From Bactrocera neohumeralis (lineage: Eukaryota > Arthropoda > Insecta > Diptera > Tephritidae), in NCBI RefSeq assembly GCF_024586455.1, contig NC_065923.1:44958264-45022263 (forward strand): a stretch of DNA of 64,000 bases, in the 5' to 3' direction. Positions 11,526 to 23,175 of this stretch are shown one piece after another (the first letter of the stretch is position 1; each line of letters begins with the position of its first letter). Made by a program: the position numbers and the translations under genes. Under the pieces are notes generated by a model. The model did no database searches. It saw only the letters and a program-made list of their open reading frames with translations, and was not told the DNA's origin.

Positions 11526-11527
11526 TA

Positions 11528-12417
11528 CAAGGGGTGTTCCAAAGTAAACAGGACTTTTAATATATGTCGACAGGTACGTTAGAATTTGCTATTTTTTTCG
11601 ATTGTCCGGTGAGAACTTCCTGACATTTCGTTGAATGGAAATTAAGTTATTGCGTTTTAAGTGTCAGTATGTTTGTGTTATCGGTGCGAAAATGAGCTTC
11701 GAACAAAGAGCCAACATTAAATTCTGTTTTAAAATTGGTAAAACTTTTACCGAAACGTTTCAATTGATGAAACAAGTTTATGGCGATGATTGCCCATCCC
11801 GTAGCAGAGTGCATGAGTGGTTTTAACGTTTGCAAAGTGGTCGTGAGGACATAAATGACGATCAACATGTAGGCCAATCAAAATCTGTGATTACCGGAAA
11901 TTCCATCGAAACTGTGAGTGAGTTCATCAAAGATCAGGCGAAATCATCATTGAAATTCATGCAAATGGAACTGATAGTCTCCAAATCATCGATTTATTGC
12001 ATCTTAACTGAATATTTGGGCTTACGAAAGGTGTGCGCACGGTTTGTTCCGCACAAATTGACTGACGACCAAAAATATCTCAGAATCCAACATTCGAAAG
12101 AGATCATTAAAGAGGTTTATTTGACCCAGAATCACATTTAACCATTAATCACTCCCGTATTTCTTCCTTTTCGGAAAAATGTATTTGCCCATGAAAGGAA
12201 AGCGTTATGCAGACGTAGAGGCCATTCAAAAGGCTTGCACCGGCATACTGGCGGCCATACCGGCCAACGAGCTAAAACATTCGTTCGACATGCTTTTGGA
12301 CCGTGCAAAAAGCTGTATTGAAGCAGAAGAAGACTATTTTGAATAAAATAAATTGATTTTGCCGAAAAACCATTAGTTCTGTGTTTTAAAAGACCTGTGT
12401 ATTTGGAACCCACCTTG
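11528..12417 (+). mobile_element. mariner deletion derivative, copy 1
   Basis: Inverted ends: left CAAGGGGTGTTCCAAAGTAA then ACAGGACTTTTAA; right (reverse complement) CAAGGTGGGTTCCAAATACA then CAGGTCTTTTAA. Each is flanked by TA (11526-11527 and 12418-12419). The 890-bp unit joins the N-terminal third of the transposase to its C-terminal part, so the catalytic centre is gone. A second copy with the same junction lies at 58388-59241. Confidence 0.88.
11692..12346 (+). pseudogene. mariner transposase with catalytic core deleted
   Basis: Starts MSFEQRANIKFCFKIGKTFT, the helix-turn-helix of a mariner transposase. An in-frame TAA at 11824 replaces the CAA found in the sister copy (58.7 kb). The frame then continues through RLQSGREDINDDQHVGQSKS, SIYCILTEYLGLRKVCARF and VPHKLTDDQKYLRIQHSKE. 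At about 12110 it jumps to sequence that in the parent lies after the second catalytic Asp (LTQNHI). A one-base loss in a T run ends the frame at 12141. The C-terminal part follows in another frame: MKGKRYADVEAIQKACTGIL, then SFDMLLDRAKSCIEAEEDYF. It cannot make an active enzyme but keeps both ends. Confidence 0.85.
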
Positions 12418-12574
12418 TAAAAGGACTTGATTTTGATTGTACAGTATGTAAGACAGTTATATAATGTCTGAGGTTTCTATTAACAATGTTAATAGTATTT
12501 AAATTTTATTGAAAATTTCAACAAAATTTGTACAAAACCTAGAGAAAGTTGTAGGAACAATCTACAAAATTAAA

Positions 12575-13025
12575 TCACTCATTTCTATTGAGATAACTCA
12601 CAAGTTGGCCTAAATGTATTGGCCGGTATATGCGATATAAAGTTCCCCGGAAGTTCTAAAACCTTTGTATTAGGTATATGGGAGCTTAGTTAAGTATTGA
12701 CCCAATTTAACGCATTTTTGATAGACAGATTTAAAATTATCAGGAAAGGATTCTCTCTAAATTTCAATTGTATATCCCATATATTCACCGATATTTTCGC
12801 TCAAAAGTCAACCAGAGATGCCGGGGTCAAAATATTCGGTACCTAGGAACTTGAACAGTTTTTGTTGGACTTGGTCAATTTTTAGTCATAAGGTGACATT
12901 CTTCAAAGTTATAATTAGCACAAGGTTAAATCCCATTACATTAAAATCGGTCAGGCCCGCCCCGAGATATGTGATGTGGGCGGTGCAATGTCCATCCCCC
13001 AATTTTTATCTTAACACTCGTTCTC
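12575..13025 (+). repeat. degenerate interspersed repeat, family R1, copy 2
   Basis: Matches the 59740-60010 part of the longest copy block by block: GGCCGGTATATGCGATATAA, ATTAGGTATATGGGAGCT, then TCATAAGGTGACAT and a GGGCGGTGCAATGTCCATC stretch. Diverged and indel-rich. No coding potential. Confidence 0.65.
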
Positions 13026-13559
13026 TTTAAGCCGATATTTTTTAGATTGGCTGAAAATTCGCTTCAAATTTTTCTGTTTATATTTTTGTTTTGAAGAAAG
13101 AAATATAGTGTACGTACAGAAGAAAAGAAATGCAAAATACTCAAGGGCGTATACGCAACTTTTCAATGACTACGGACAAGAAAATCGAATAATAAATTAA
13201 TTTATAAAATTTTTCCAAATTCGCCAGATTTATTTGTAAAGGTAACGAATTTTGTAGCCAGTTGTTTTTCGGTAGCAAGGGTATCTTACAAGGAATTACA
13301 CGGCGTATGAGTGACTTAAAAATTAGTTCGTTAAGTATACGCACTTGAGTATTTTTCAGTTGAGTTTTTTTCTTCAAATAGTAATTTGATAATAATAATA
13401 TTTATTCCTACATCCTATTAATTTAAAATATTTTAACCTAATATATAATTAACTTTTACTATTTCATTGCACATAAAAAGTCTTTCATTGCCAAACTAAA
13501 TAGTTTACAATAAAATTATTTGATTTCGGCGGTCCTATTAATAAGCTGCTTCTTGTGAA
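13026..13559. other. intergenic DNA, nothing identified
   Basis: AT-rich, with one short minus-strand open frame (13141-13377) that lacks any recognisable domain. Confidence 0.4.
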
Positions 13560-13720
13560 AAAATTGATACCGGTTCCAAAAAACCTGAGGGACAAATTCG
13601 CGTATATACAGACAGACGAATGGACAAACGAATATGAATAAATCGGCTTCCTCCGACTGTATCTTCTTGGTGTTATAAACTTCGTAGCAAACCTAATCCT
13701 ATCAATGAAATAAAAATTGA
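13560..13720 (+). repeat. short degenerate transposon-derived repeat
   Basis: Contains ACAGACAGACGAATGGAC and TGGTGTTATAAACTTCGTAG, blocks that recur across fly genomes in the non-coding parts of old retroelements. The call is from resemblance only; the class is unknown. Confidence 0.4.
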
Positions 13721-15304
13721 TGAATTTGTGCTCGAAGAAATGTATTTATAAATGATTTAATCGACCAGTGCTTGACCCTAGAGATACATATATATTGGAA
13801 AACGGCGGAGGCAAAGTTGTAGACCTAATATATTTGAAATTTAATATATTTTTAAAATATTTTTTGAATAGCAAGATTAGTTGGATTCTTTTTTTGCCGT
13901 TTTCTGAGAACTCTTATCATAGATATTTTTACACCCTAAGAATTTAAGAATATTGATGAAGAAATAGTCGACTTATAAAAAATGAGACATTTGACAATAG
14001 AATTTTTTATTGAAAACAGATATTTTTTATATAAACTTATAATGCTCGTAACACTAAAAAGAGCACTCAAAACTGTAAGCTAATTGGCTGGGAAATAAAT
14101 TTTCGGTAATTTTCAATAAGAAATATGCACCACTCCTTTAGTCTTTAAGAAAGCTTCTTTTATTTGTCATATAACACTTTAACTACTCACTTTCGGCCAA
14201 TGATATTCAGGGCCAATCGACCAAGTGTCAGCTCCATCAGCGTAATATTTGACTGAACTTTTATCAACCTTTGTTTACCACTTGGGCTGCGAAGTGCTTC
14301 TGCCTTTCCGCTTCGCTGAGTGTGGATGTCTCCATCTCGTTCCCACTTTTATCACACTTTGTAAGTGGATAGACAAAAGTGGCCATATTGTTGACGATGT
14401 TACAATATACATACGTATACAGTAAGGATTTATTGTGATTTCTGAAGTTTGGGACGTTCATTGTAACTACCAAACAATAACGAGTGGAAAGCATTGTCGA
14501 GTGAACACAATAGCAATCTTTACAGTTTGAGTTCTGTTTCTCGTTTCTCAAATATATTTCAAGATAATAAAAATGCTGAATTATAACAACGTTAAATACA
14601 TATCTGTTGCTTGATACAACCGTTCTGTCGTTAAATTAATTTATATTTAATGGTAACCTTCGCTGTGCACATGTATTATGTATCTTCGCACAAATATGTC
14701 TTAATTCGTGTGCGGTGTTTAACTAATTCAATGTGTGAACTGCTGTAAATAAATTTAAACCCTATTTTACTTATGTTAATCGCTAACCACTACAAATATA
14801 TAGTATCCGGTCTAATGCAATGTTGCCAATATTTTGCAAGATCCCTCCCTAAAATGCAAATATGTTAAATATTATTTTTTTCTTCGATAGCCTATTAATT
14901 TTTATTGTTTAAAAAAACGATTTAGACCAGTAGAAGAAAAAACGTATGAGATATGAATTTTGTTTGCCTTATCAAGCTCGGAGTAGAAAAAAGGAAATTT
15001 GGTAAGAAAATTTTAATTTGGATTCTCTAAGGGTGAAAGTTGTAAACTCTATGCCTGAGAAGTATAAGAAGTATCAAGATTTTACACTACCCTCTGATAT
15101 TAAATGGTCTCTACGCTAAACCATAAATTTATCTTAATAATATTGAATGCAAAAACTTTCCTCTTGACGCAATAGGAATATATGCAATATATCAGTATTA
15201 TCATAAGATATCTGGAAAAAAAGGCAGACAGAAGGAGTGGACAACTTTTACACCAAACACACTGGTCAGCATAAAACACACCAAATAAATCGTATTAAGA
15301 TACC
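13721..15304. other. intergenic DNA, no supported gene
   Basis: A 95-codon minus-strand frame at 14264-14551 is the only sizable open stretch. It has no recognisable domain, and I treat it as chance. The rest is AT-rich with no identified repeat. Confidence 0.4.
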
Positions 15305-17245
15305 TTCTTCTTCTTTACGTAGACACCTCTTACCCTGTTATTGACGAGTTAACATCAGCGTATAAGTCTTTTCGCAAGGTGGCGCCAATTGGAGATTCCG
15401 AGCAAAGTCATTCCCCACCTGGCCTTTCCAACGGAGTGGAGGTCTTCCTCTTCCTCTGCTTCCCCCGGAGGGTATTGCGTCGAATACTTGCAGAGCTGGA
15501 ATGTGTTCATCCAATTCGCAAATGAGCATAAATCTTCCGTAGAACCTTTCTCTCAAAAACTCGTAACGTCGACTCATCAGATGTTGTCATCGTCTGTGCC
15601 AGTACACCATATAGCAGGACGAGAATAATGAGTTACTTATAGAGTTTGGGTTTTGTTCGTCGAGAGAGACTTTACTTCTCAATTTCCTACTCAGTCCGAA
15701 GTAGAACCTGTTGGCAACAGTTATTCTGTGTTGGATTTCGAGGCTGGTATTGTTGTTGGTGTTGATACAAGTTCCAAAAAACCAAATAATTTTCTCCAGG
15801 AGCAGATTGAAAAAATCGCACAATAGGGAGTCGCCTTGTCTGAAAACTTGTTTGGTATCAAAGGCTCGGAGAGGTCCTTCCCGATTCTGATGGAGCTTTT
15901 AGTATTGCTTCAGTTTACATAGCCGCATTAGTTATGCGAGTATACCAAATTCAAACATCGCGGCATAAAGACAGCTCCTTTTCGTGCTGTCAAAGACAGC
16001 TTTGAAATCGACGAAGTGGTGGTGTGTGTCGATTCTCTTTTCACAGGTCTTTTCCAAGATTTGGCGCATGGTGAATATCTGGTCGGTTGTTGATTTTCCA
16101 TGTCTAAAGCCACACTGATAAGTTCCTATCAGTTTGTTGACGGTGGCCTTTAATCTTCCACACAATACGCTCGATAGAACCTTATATGCGATATCTAGGA
16201 GACTTATCCGACGGTAGTTGGCGCAGATTGTTGGGTCTCCCTTTTTGTCGATTGCAGAGTACACTTAAATTTAAATCGTTTTGCATGCTTTCGTACGACC
16301 GTATTTACAAAGAAGCTGATGCATTGCCCTTATTAGTTCTTCGCCGCCGTGTTTGAATAGCTGGGTCCATTTGTTGTTCTTCAGGCGGGTAATTACTATT
16401 CGAACTTCTTCATGGTTGGGCAATGGAACGTCTGCTCTATCGTCATTGAATGGGGAATCGTGTTCGCCTTCTCCTGGCGTTATGCCTTATCAGCAGGCTG
16501 GATAAGTGTTCCTCCATAATTTATGTATGCTCTGGGCATCGATTACTAGATCACCTCCTTGGATTCTATAAGAGTATCCTCCGATCTTGAAACTTTCTGT
16601 TAGTCGCCGCATTTTTTCGTAGAATTTTCAAGCATTGCCCCTGTCATACTTATGCATTTCGGCCTCTCTCGTTTTCTGTCTGCAAATGCGTCTCACTGCC
16701 CTCTTGAACTCTCGGCATCTATCCCCTTTCGCACGTTTTGTTGTGGATTGTAACGTTGCGTCGGTAGGCAGTCTGTTTTCTCTCCGCTGCAACACGGCAC
16801 TCCTCATCGTACTAGCTGCACGGTTTTGACATCGTGGGGTAGGCAGCTCTCTTAGGTGCGCTTCAAGCGCTCATAGAAGGCATCTTTGGTCATATCGTCC
16901 TTCTCTTCTGTCGGGATGTGGGCGCAATTCAGCAATATGTTGAAGAACTCCGCTTTGATGTGGGGTGAATGACAGTACTTGGCGACGGAGTCTCTCTCCC
17001 ACCACCAATCCCTCACCAAATTTCACTGCTTTATATGGCCACTGTGGTAAATGCCACAAAGACCTACTCATTTTATTCTTTGTCATTTTCTTCGCATTTC
17101 TTGGACGGCTGTGATGTCAGGCCTTATATTCACGAAGACATCAACCATCTGGGCAACGGCATCTTCCCAATTAAGGGACCGGACATTCCAGGTACATACA
17201 ATTAAATTGTTATCCTTAATGCGTTTGCCATGGCCGTCATTAAAA
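15305..17245 (-). mobile_element. LINE copy B, 5'-truncated and internally deleted
   Basis: Minus-strand copy of the family at 28472-31630. It begins at the 3' terminus with the TTCTTCTTC tract and GTAGACACCTCTTACC (15305 on) and runs up into the endonuclease region near 17240. Reverse transcriptase blocks are readable: KKGDPTICANYRRISLLDIA, YQCGFRHGKSTTDQIFTMRQ, VDFKAVFDSTKRSCLYAAM. Deletions remove the YADD region between 15,820 and 15,780, and most of the endonuclease-RT linker near 16830. It is about 1.9 kb of a 3.2-kb element and carries many stops. Confidence 0.85.
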
Positions 17246-17261
17246 AAATAATCTAGAGGCT

Positions 17262-17663
17262 TTAAATCGCATAACCTTGGCGTCTATTTGACTTTCGATC
17301 ACTATTTATGGTTACGGTATTTCCTGTCACAGTTAGAAATAAATAAAGCGCAATGATGCCACTATACTGCAATTTGCATAAAATGGTCAATTTTTGGGGA
17401 CGTAATTGCGTTTTTTGAACCAAACGAGAATTTGTCTCACCCCAATAGCACAAATAATGTTTGTTGTTGAAAACATTATGACAGAAATAGGTCTCATCTA
17501 AGAAGATGATTTTTCGCGCAAAGTGTAACCGTCGGAAAACGTGAATTTGCGTAAAAACTTGAACGATTTCCAAGCGTTGTATCATAGTGAAACGTGACAT
17601 AATGAAATGGTAAACCTTACTAAACATACTGACAAAATTGTACACAAATCCGTAAACAAACAC
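17262..17663 (-). pseudogene. IS630-like transposase fragment
   Basis: One open minus-strand frame of 133 codons. Motifs are HFARKIIFLDETYFCHN (family NIIFSDEAHF, first catalytic Asp), then HYLCYWGETNSRLV (family CRYWG-x-NP) and a weak VTVNSDR equivalent (NTVTINSDRKSN). It ends before the FQQDGAT second Asp block. It adjoins the 5' break of LINE copy B. It is clearly a fragment; no ends were found. Confidence 0.7.
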
Positions 17664-18344
17664 GGCCGCCTCATGTTGTTAAAATCATGTTATTCTTACT
17701 GGTAGACGCTGTACTCGAATATCTACAATGTGTTTAAAAGTCACACAAAAGAAAATTTCAACATTTCGATAATTAGACTACCATTATCAAACGCAAATTT
17801 ATAGAGAAGCACATTTACATACATATTTGGTGCTAGAAGTGGTGTAATTATAAGATAGGAAAGCGAAAAGTTTCTTGGGGTCCGGTTTACCCGCGTTGTG
17901 TGGCTTTTGTGGTTAAACATGTTGTGGTTTAAAATTTTTAAGCGTATGCGTAATACATATTCGTTTGTAAGGCGTGACGCTTGCGTTAACAAATATCCGA
18001 CCACTAACTGTTAGAAAAGTGTACTAGTTTGAAATGAATTGAATTTCAGCAAATCTCAGCGGAATTTAAAATTTTGTATGGAGTAGTGGTCGCAGCACAA
18101 CGTTTTTAGTTCTCTAATTAGTTCTTGTTAATAGTTTGAAAATTTAAAAGTCTGTTCTTAGAGTTTATGAATGGTTATGAATTTAACTTATGATGTATTT
18201 TTAGTCTTTATTTCGTAGATTGTTTAAATCATTAAGAACGAACTATAACGTTACGTTTTTGTTTGCTTTATTTTTTGCTTATATATTGCTTCCAAATTTT
18301 TACTCAAACAATTCATGTTTATAATAAATATTCATAAATGGATC
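17664..18344. other. intergenic DNA, nothing identified
   Basis: AT-rich. No repeat or gene recognised. Confidence 0.4.
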
Positions 18345-18945
18345 ACCCCATTTCGAGGTTCCCTACTTAAAAAATAAAAACTCATAGAAACTTAAAATTT
18401 AATGAGGAATACTTACAATCAATCATAAGAACAATGTCATTTATTTCGAAGAATATCTATTTCAAATGTTGGTCGCGGCTACGTCTCGATGGTTCATCCG
18501 TTCAGCTCAATTTCCGATGACTCGTTGATGTTTTGCTGAAAGGCCTGAAGCGGGATGATCCGCATAGTCTTCAAACTTTATAATTCCTTACAAAAAAAGC
18601 CTATCGATGTGATATATATATACGTATATATACGACATTGTTGGCCAAACGACAGCCTCAAGAAGTGAAATTATCTGTCCACCAAAGTTTTCTCTCAATA
18701 ATTCCATGGATTGATGCGCTGTGTGAGCATAATTCCACCGACCCACAAGCCACATCACACCGTTGCTTTTCAGGAGGAAATGACAGCTCATGAATCTCTT
18801 CAGGTTAACCTTCTTTCCAAATGCGGCAGTTTTGCTTGTTTATCTAATGGCTGAACAAAATTTGGCTCAAAAACGTCCGATCTTCTCTTCAAGAGCCCAT
18901 AGGGCGAAGCGATATCGCTCGGGAAGGTCGAGCGACTTTCCATGA
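18345..18945 (-). pseudogene. IS630-like transposon 3' end with decayed transposase
   Basis: Read on the minus strand from about 18945: remnants of an early linker (ALWAL-like), NKQAKLP (family NKQNCR), CDVACGSVELC (family VTVWCGLWVGGI), then INGIIERKLWWTDNFTS (family MDLLREKFGEHIIS). The terminal region CCATTTCGAGGTTCCCTACT (18350 on) also occurs at 63105, so the two are copies of one family. The opposite end was not found. Many frame changes. Confidence 0.65.
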
Positions 18946-19079
18946 TGAAACGACAAACAATACACAATAATAACAATGACAGCTTGTTAGGGTAATACTC
19001 GTGTGAATAGTGTGACCCACTTCCAATTTAAAAAAAATATTAAAACAATTAAGCAAGGGCTCAGTTCGGGAAGTACCTA

Positions 19080-19570
19080 AAGGTGTAAAACGGCTAACAG
19101 AGGATCGACATCTAAGCAATTTTAAAAATACATATACTCTCTATAACTCCTACACTGACCGACATATTCGACAAAAGAAAAAATGGAAACTATATTTCCC
19201 ATATGGGAATTGGGGTAGTATCGTCCTAATTTTATCTATTCTTGCCAATACCACATACTAATATTATGCCACGTATTAAAAAAATGTTCACAGGATTTCA
19301 TTAAAGTATCTCACATACAATCACCAATCATAAGGCGTAAAGTCAGTCAGATGTTCGAAAATCCTAATATTTGTTATATGGGAGCTAGGTCAAGGATACG
19401 CTCAAATTTACTTATTTTAAACACAAAGATACACTGTTATGAGTAAAACTCCCTCTCACATTTGGAAATAAAAAATGGAAATAACTCACATATTGAAAGC
19501 TATATGCGGTACAAAGTCACCCCGTATCTATAATATTAGATATATGGGGGCTATTATATTTATCCTTTTT
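19080..19570 (+). repeat. degenerate interspersed repeat, family R1, copy 3
   Basis: Matches the start of the long copy at 59481: AGGTGTAAAACGGCTAAC, GATCGACATCTAAGCAATTT, then GGGAGCTAGGTCAAGGATAC and ACACAAAGATACACTGTTAT. It stops before the block corresponding to 59800. Confidence 0.65.
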
Positions 19571-20006
19571 CAAACGCATCTAATTTCATATATTAAAGTT
19601 ACAGTTATAGTATGATTGAAATATATTAATAATAAAAACATTAATCTAACTAAATTTTGTTCTGGAACATGCTAATATGAAACTTAGTGAACAGAAAGTG
19701 TGTATAATCAATATTAAAAAATATTTAATGGAACTTGGCAATATAGGCATCACAGTAAAGTTTTCAGAGCAGTGGCGAAATATATCTTATACAATCAAGT
19801 GACTGCTCGACGAATCGATTAGAGATATCTTAAACTGATTCTGATAAAGTAAAAATGACAAGACATTTCGTGAACTTTAAGTATATCTAAATTTAAAATT
19901 ATTTGGGCATAAAAATATCAGAAGCAGACGGAAGAAATCTGCAGACGGGAGAATATTTGTGAGATTTGTCGTATGAAACCTCATACCACCTCACAATTAC
20001 ATTATA
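19571..20006. other. intergenic DNA, nothing identified
   Basis: AT-rich; no supported feature. Confidence 0.4.
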
Positions 20007-20008
20007 TA

Positions 20009-20770
20009 CTAATGTGATCAAAAAATAATAAGAATTTTTCCATAATTTTAAAATTCTTAATATATTTTTCTAAATCTATATCGTCCAACTCAAAGCAATC
20101 TCCCTTGTCTTCAATATATTTGTGCCAACGTTTTTCCAATTCTCGAAACAGTTGTTAAAGTAAATTTCCGAAATAGCCTTCTCTGCGCGTTTAATGCCTT
20201 CAAATGAATCAAAACGGTTTCCCCAGAGCGGTTGTTTCAGAAGTTTGCTGAATTTTCCAGAAATCACACGTACAACATCAGGTGAATAAGATGGTTACGA
20301 CCAGCAGCAAACACTAAGTCAACCCATAATTCCGGCCTCATTTTACGAAAACCTTCGCGCAGACGACGTATAATACTGAAATGATATTCTTTGTTGATAC
20401 TTCCGATATTCCAACGATGCCAGAAAGATTTTTGACTATGACGTGGTTCGTCGTCAACTCATTCTCGACTCCATTTGAATACTCGCTCGCGGCAAGCATT
20501 TAGCAACGAAGGCCTTTTCCACTTTTCTGAACGTTCCGGCACCAGAACAAAATTTAATGCAACTTCCTCGTTGAATAATTTCAGCCATCGTAAAAATCGC
20601 CGAATGTACTTCATCTACCTCAGACAGACAAGCGTATACTAAACAATTTGATGTGAAATTTGGCACGGATGACACTGACGGTCATAACAACCCAGTAAAA
20701 AATATTTCGACAAATGAGTTTTCGTGCGAAGTTTGAGTTAAAAATTCTTCCTATTTTTTGTCCGCTGCAG
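20009..20770 (-). mobile_element. mariner element, internally deleted
   Basis: The inverted ends are diverged: left CTAATGTGATCAAAAAATAA then TAAGAATTTTT; right (reverse complement) CTGCAGCGGACAAAAAATAG then GAAGAATTTTT. TA flanks both (20007-20008 and 20771-20772). At 762 bp it is clearly shortened. Its family differs from the mariner at 2195 and from the pair at 11528/58388. Confidence 0.7.
20076..20588 (-). pseudogene. mariner transposase, broken
   Basis: The ATG at 20588 opens MAEIIQRGSCIKFC, the typical start of one mariner group; KCLPRASIQMES (family ECLSRTRVYEW) follows, then degraded sequence. The C-terminal part lies at 20267-20076: LLKQPLWGNRFDSFEGIKRA and ISEIYFNNCFENWKNVGTN (family CFEDWKKRWHKC). 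The catalytic centre is missing. Confidence 0.78.
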
Positions 20771-20772
20771 TA

Positions 20773-21104
20773 TGCAAAAAACAATTTTAAGCGAGATAAA
20801 TTTAAATTAATGTATCCCAACTAAAAACCCAAAAGAACTTGTTCGACTATTCAATTTCTAATAGCATATCGTATACGTTTTTCCAATTTTTTACAACCAA
20901 ATCAAAAGCTAATTTAGGTGAAGGCATTTCAATTGTACTCATATATATCTGTATACATATTTTCTAAAATTGTTATTCCTCTGAATGCAGTTTATTTTGC
21001 AAGGAGCTAATGAACGTGACGTCTAACATGTTTAAATCGACTTTTGTAAAGTAGCATTCCAATGAAATCTAATTTAATTAATGGTTTATGTATGCACACT
21101 TGTA
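20773..21104. other. intergenic DNA, nothing identified
   Basis: AT-rich; no supported feature. Confidence 0.4.
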
Positions 21105-21630
21105 TGTGTGCGTATTTGTGCAGAGACCTTAGAGTTTCTGCAGTATTTACTTCCTGGTGAGATGTTTTGTGTGGGAATTATTTCACTTCTGAAATGTACA
21201 ACAATACGTAAAAATATCTAACGTAAGTACTAATTGTGTATTCTGCCGAAATAATTGATTTATTACGCCGGTGTACACAATAATGGTTTTATATGTATAT
21301 ATATATGCACACTTTTTTCTTATGTATGTGTGCGTATTTGTGATTTTTTTCGTAAGACCGTTTAAAAGATATTAGAGTTTCTGCAGTATTTACTTCCTAT
21401 ATCTGGTGAGATGTTTTATTATGTGGAATTATTTCACTTCTGCAATGATAACATTGATGTTTGACGATGAATATCTCGAAAACGCTTAGCTTAATCGACA
21501 TAGTAGACCATTTTTTTAAGTATTTCCTACAAAACTATGTATTTCTCATTCAAAAATATCTAACGTAAAGTACTAATTGTGTATTTTTCTGCCGAAATAA
21601 TTGATTCATTACGCCGGTGTACACAGTATT
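21105..21630 (+). repeat. local direct duplication, two copies
   Basis: The stretch 21105-21290 (TGTGTGCGTATTTGTG, TTAGAGTTTCTGCAGTATTT, GTACTAATTGTGTATT, TACGCCGGTGTACACA) repeats at 21323-21630 in the same order. The first copy lacks about 100 bases present in the second around 21450-21540. Other small indels separate them. No coding function. Confidence 0.85.
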
Positions 21631-22439
21631 AAGTGTAAGCAGGACTGTATATGCATAATCATCGCGCATTTATACATATATATATACATATATATGCAAT
21701 TTTTACTTTATATAACTAAAACTAAATACCATCCAAATGAATTTAATTAAATAATATATATTTTGAATAATTGATTGGCTAGAGAAATTGAAAAAGGACA
21801 ACGTGCAATTAATTTATGTTATTTTATTGAAAAAGTATCGTAACTATTTGCGGTAAGATTATAAGCCTTCTAAGCTTGTTAGAAACCCAAATTACAAGTA
21901 TTGTCGTGTAAAATTATCAAAATATTTAGTGTACATGTTGGACTATTAGACATCAATAGTATAACACTGGAGAAGTTTAGATACATACTGGCTGTCCCAA
22001 AATAAATGCAGGATATAAATTATCTACCATTTCAAAATATCTTCACAGTTGAAGAAGTCAAAAGTTTATTCGGACCGTATTTTATAAATGCGGACACCAA
22101 GCTTCCGTTATTTTTGAAATATTGTTCAATAATTAAGACACGTTGTTATATCGAGTAATCATTTTTACTAAGCCTTAGCCGTCTGTAGTTGATTTGTTTT
22201 TGTTTTTAGAGTTGTCAACACTTTACTACATAAATGACTGCAAATTTAGACCATGCGTTACTTGGGACACATTTGTATTATATTAAACTTATATACATAT
22301 ATATGTACATATATAGAGTTAGGTTTCATTTTAAATAAAGGTGTCTCAAAATTAATAAAATACTATTTGTAAAAGATTAGTTTTATATCGAAAAGAAAAA
22401 CGCGAGAGGTTCCAAATGCAACAAAAACAAGAAAAACGT
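21631..22439. other. intergenic DNA, nothing identified
   Basis: AT-rich, with (TA)n-like tracts near 21670. No supported feature. Confidence 0.4.
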
Positions 22440-22680
22440 ATACTTCATTTCTTCTAGTAACGATGTGTTTAGTTTGTATGGAAGCTATATGCTATAGTTA
22501 TTCGATCTGAAAAGTTTTTTCGGAGATTATGTTATTACCTTAAGCAGCAATCCATGTCAAATTTCGTGAAGATACATATATCGTTAAATGAGGAAGTTTC
22601 TTATTCCCATCGTTCAGTTTGTATAGCGGCTATATGCTATAGTTTACCGATCTCAGGGTATAAAAAGCTAATTGTTTAAA
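22440..22680 (+). repeat. transposon-derived repeat with two diverged units
   Basis: GTTTGTATGGAAGCTATATG (about 22470) recurs as GTTTGTATAGCGGCTATATG (about 22618), each followed by CTATAGTT and a CGATCT block, with CAAATTTCGTGAAGATAC between them. This tandem pattern is a known style of retroelement non-coding DNA in flies. The class was not determined. Confidence 0.55.
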
Positions 22681-22771
22681 GAATTAAAAAAATTTTTAAT
22701 TATAATCTATGAATTTTTATTTTGGTGGGCAAATCTATCTTTATTTTATTTTAAGTTTGAAAAATGCTTAT

Positions 22772-23044
22772 TAGTACAGTCATTTAGTATTTTTACTTGG
22801 AAAGTTTTCCGGGAGTTTTGAAATTGGCAATTTTATAGATTTTGGTATGCTCTTGCCAAATTTCAACCTTGCCACGGCCGCTCGCGCCGCCATATTGAAA
22901 AAATGGCGCCCAAAAGCAGTTTTTTGATAATAACTCCTTTCCGGCTCATTTTACAGAAAAAACATACATAGAGAAAATTTCCTACAATTTATGTCCTAAC
23001 CTTTTCTTTCCTAAAATCAATAGTTTCGGCGTACGAGCACCGTA
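22772..23044. repeat. left inverted arm of the CXC/PIN-like element
   Basis: Pairs with 24906-25214 on the opposite strand. The outer boundary is placed where similarity stops next to TAT. Confidence 0.8.
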
Positions 23045-23175
23045 AAGTGTAATTCAGTGCACGTTTCGGCAGAAATACTCATTTCCACACGACCATGAGG
23101 TAGAGAAATCGGCGCATTTTTTTATCGTGGTATCGCCAGTAGGGCTAATCCACATCTGACTCACTATTTAAATAT

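Noticed and set aside
14264..14551. 95-codon minus-strand open frame as a gene
   Set aside because: No domain, no splice or promoter context and ordinary AT-rich composition; chance is more likely.
17664..18004. 87-codon minus frame 17741-18004 as a gene
   Set aside because: No motif and no context; treated as chance.
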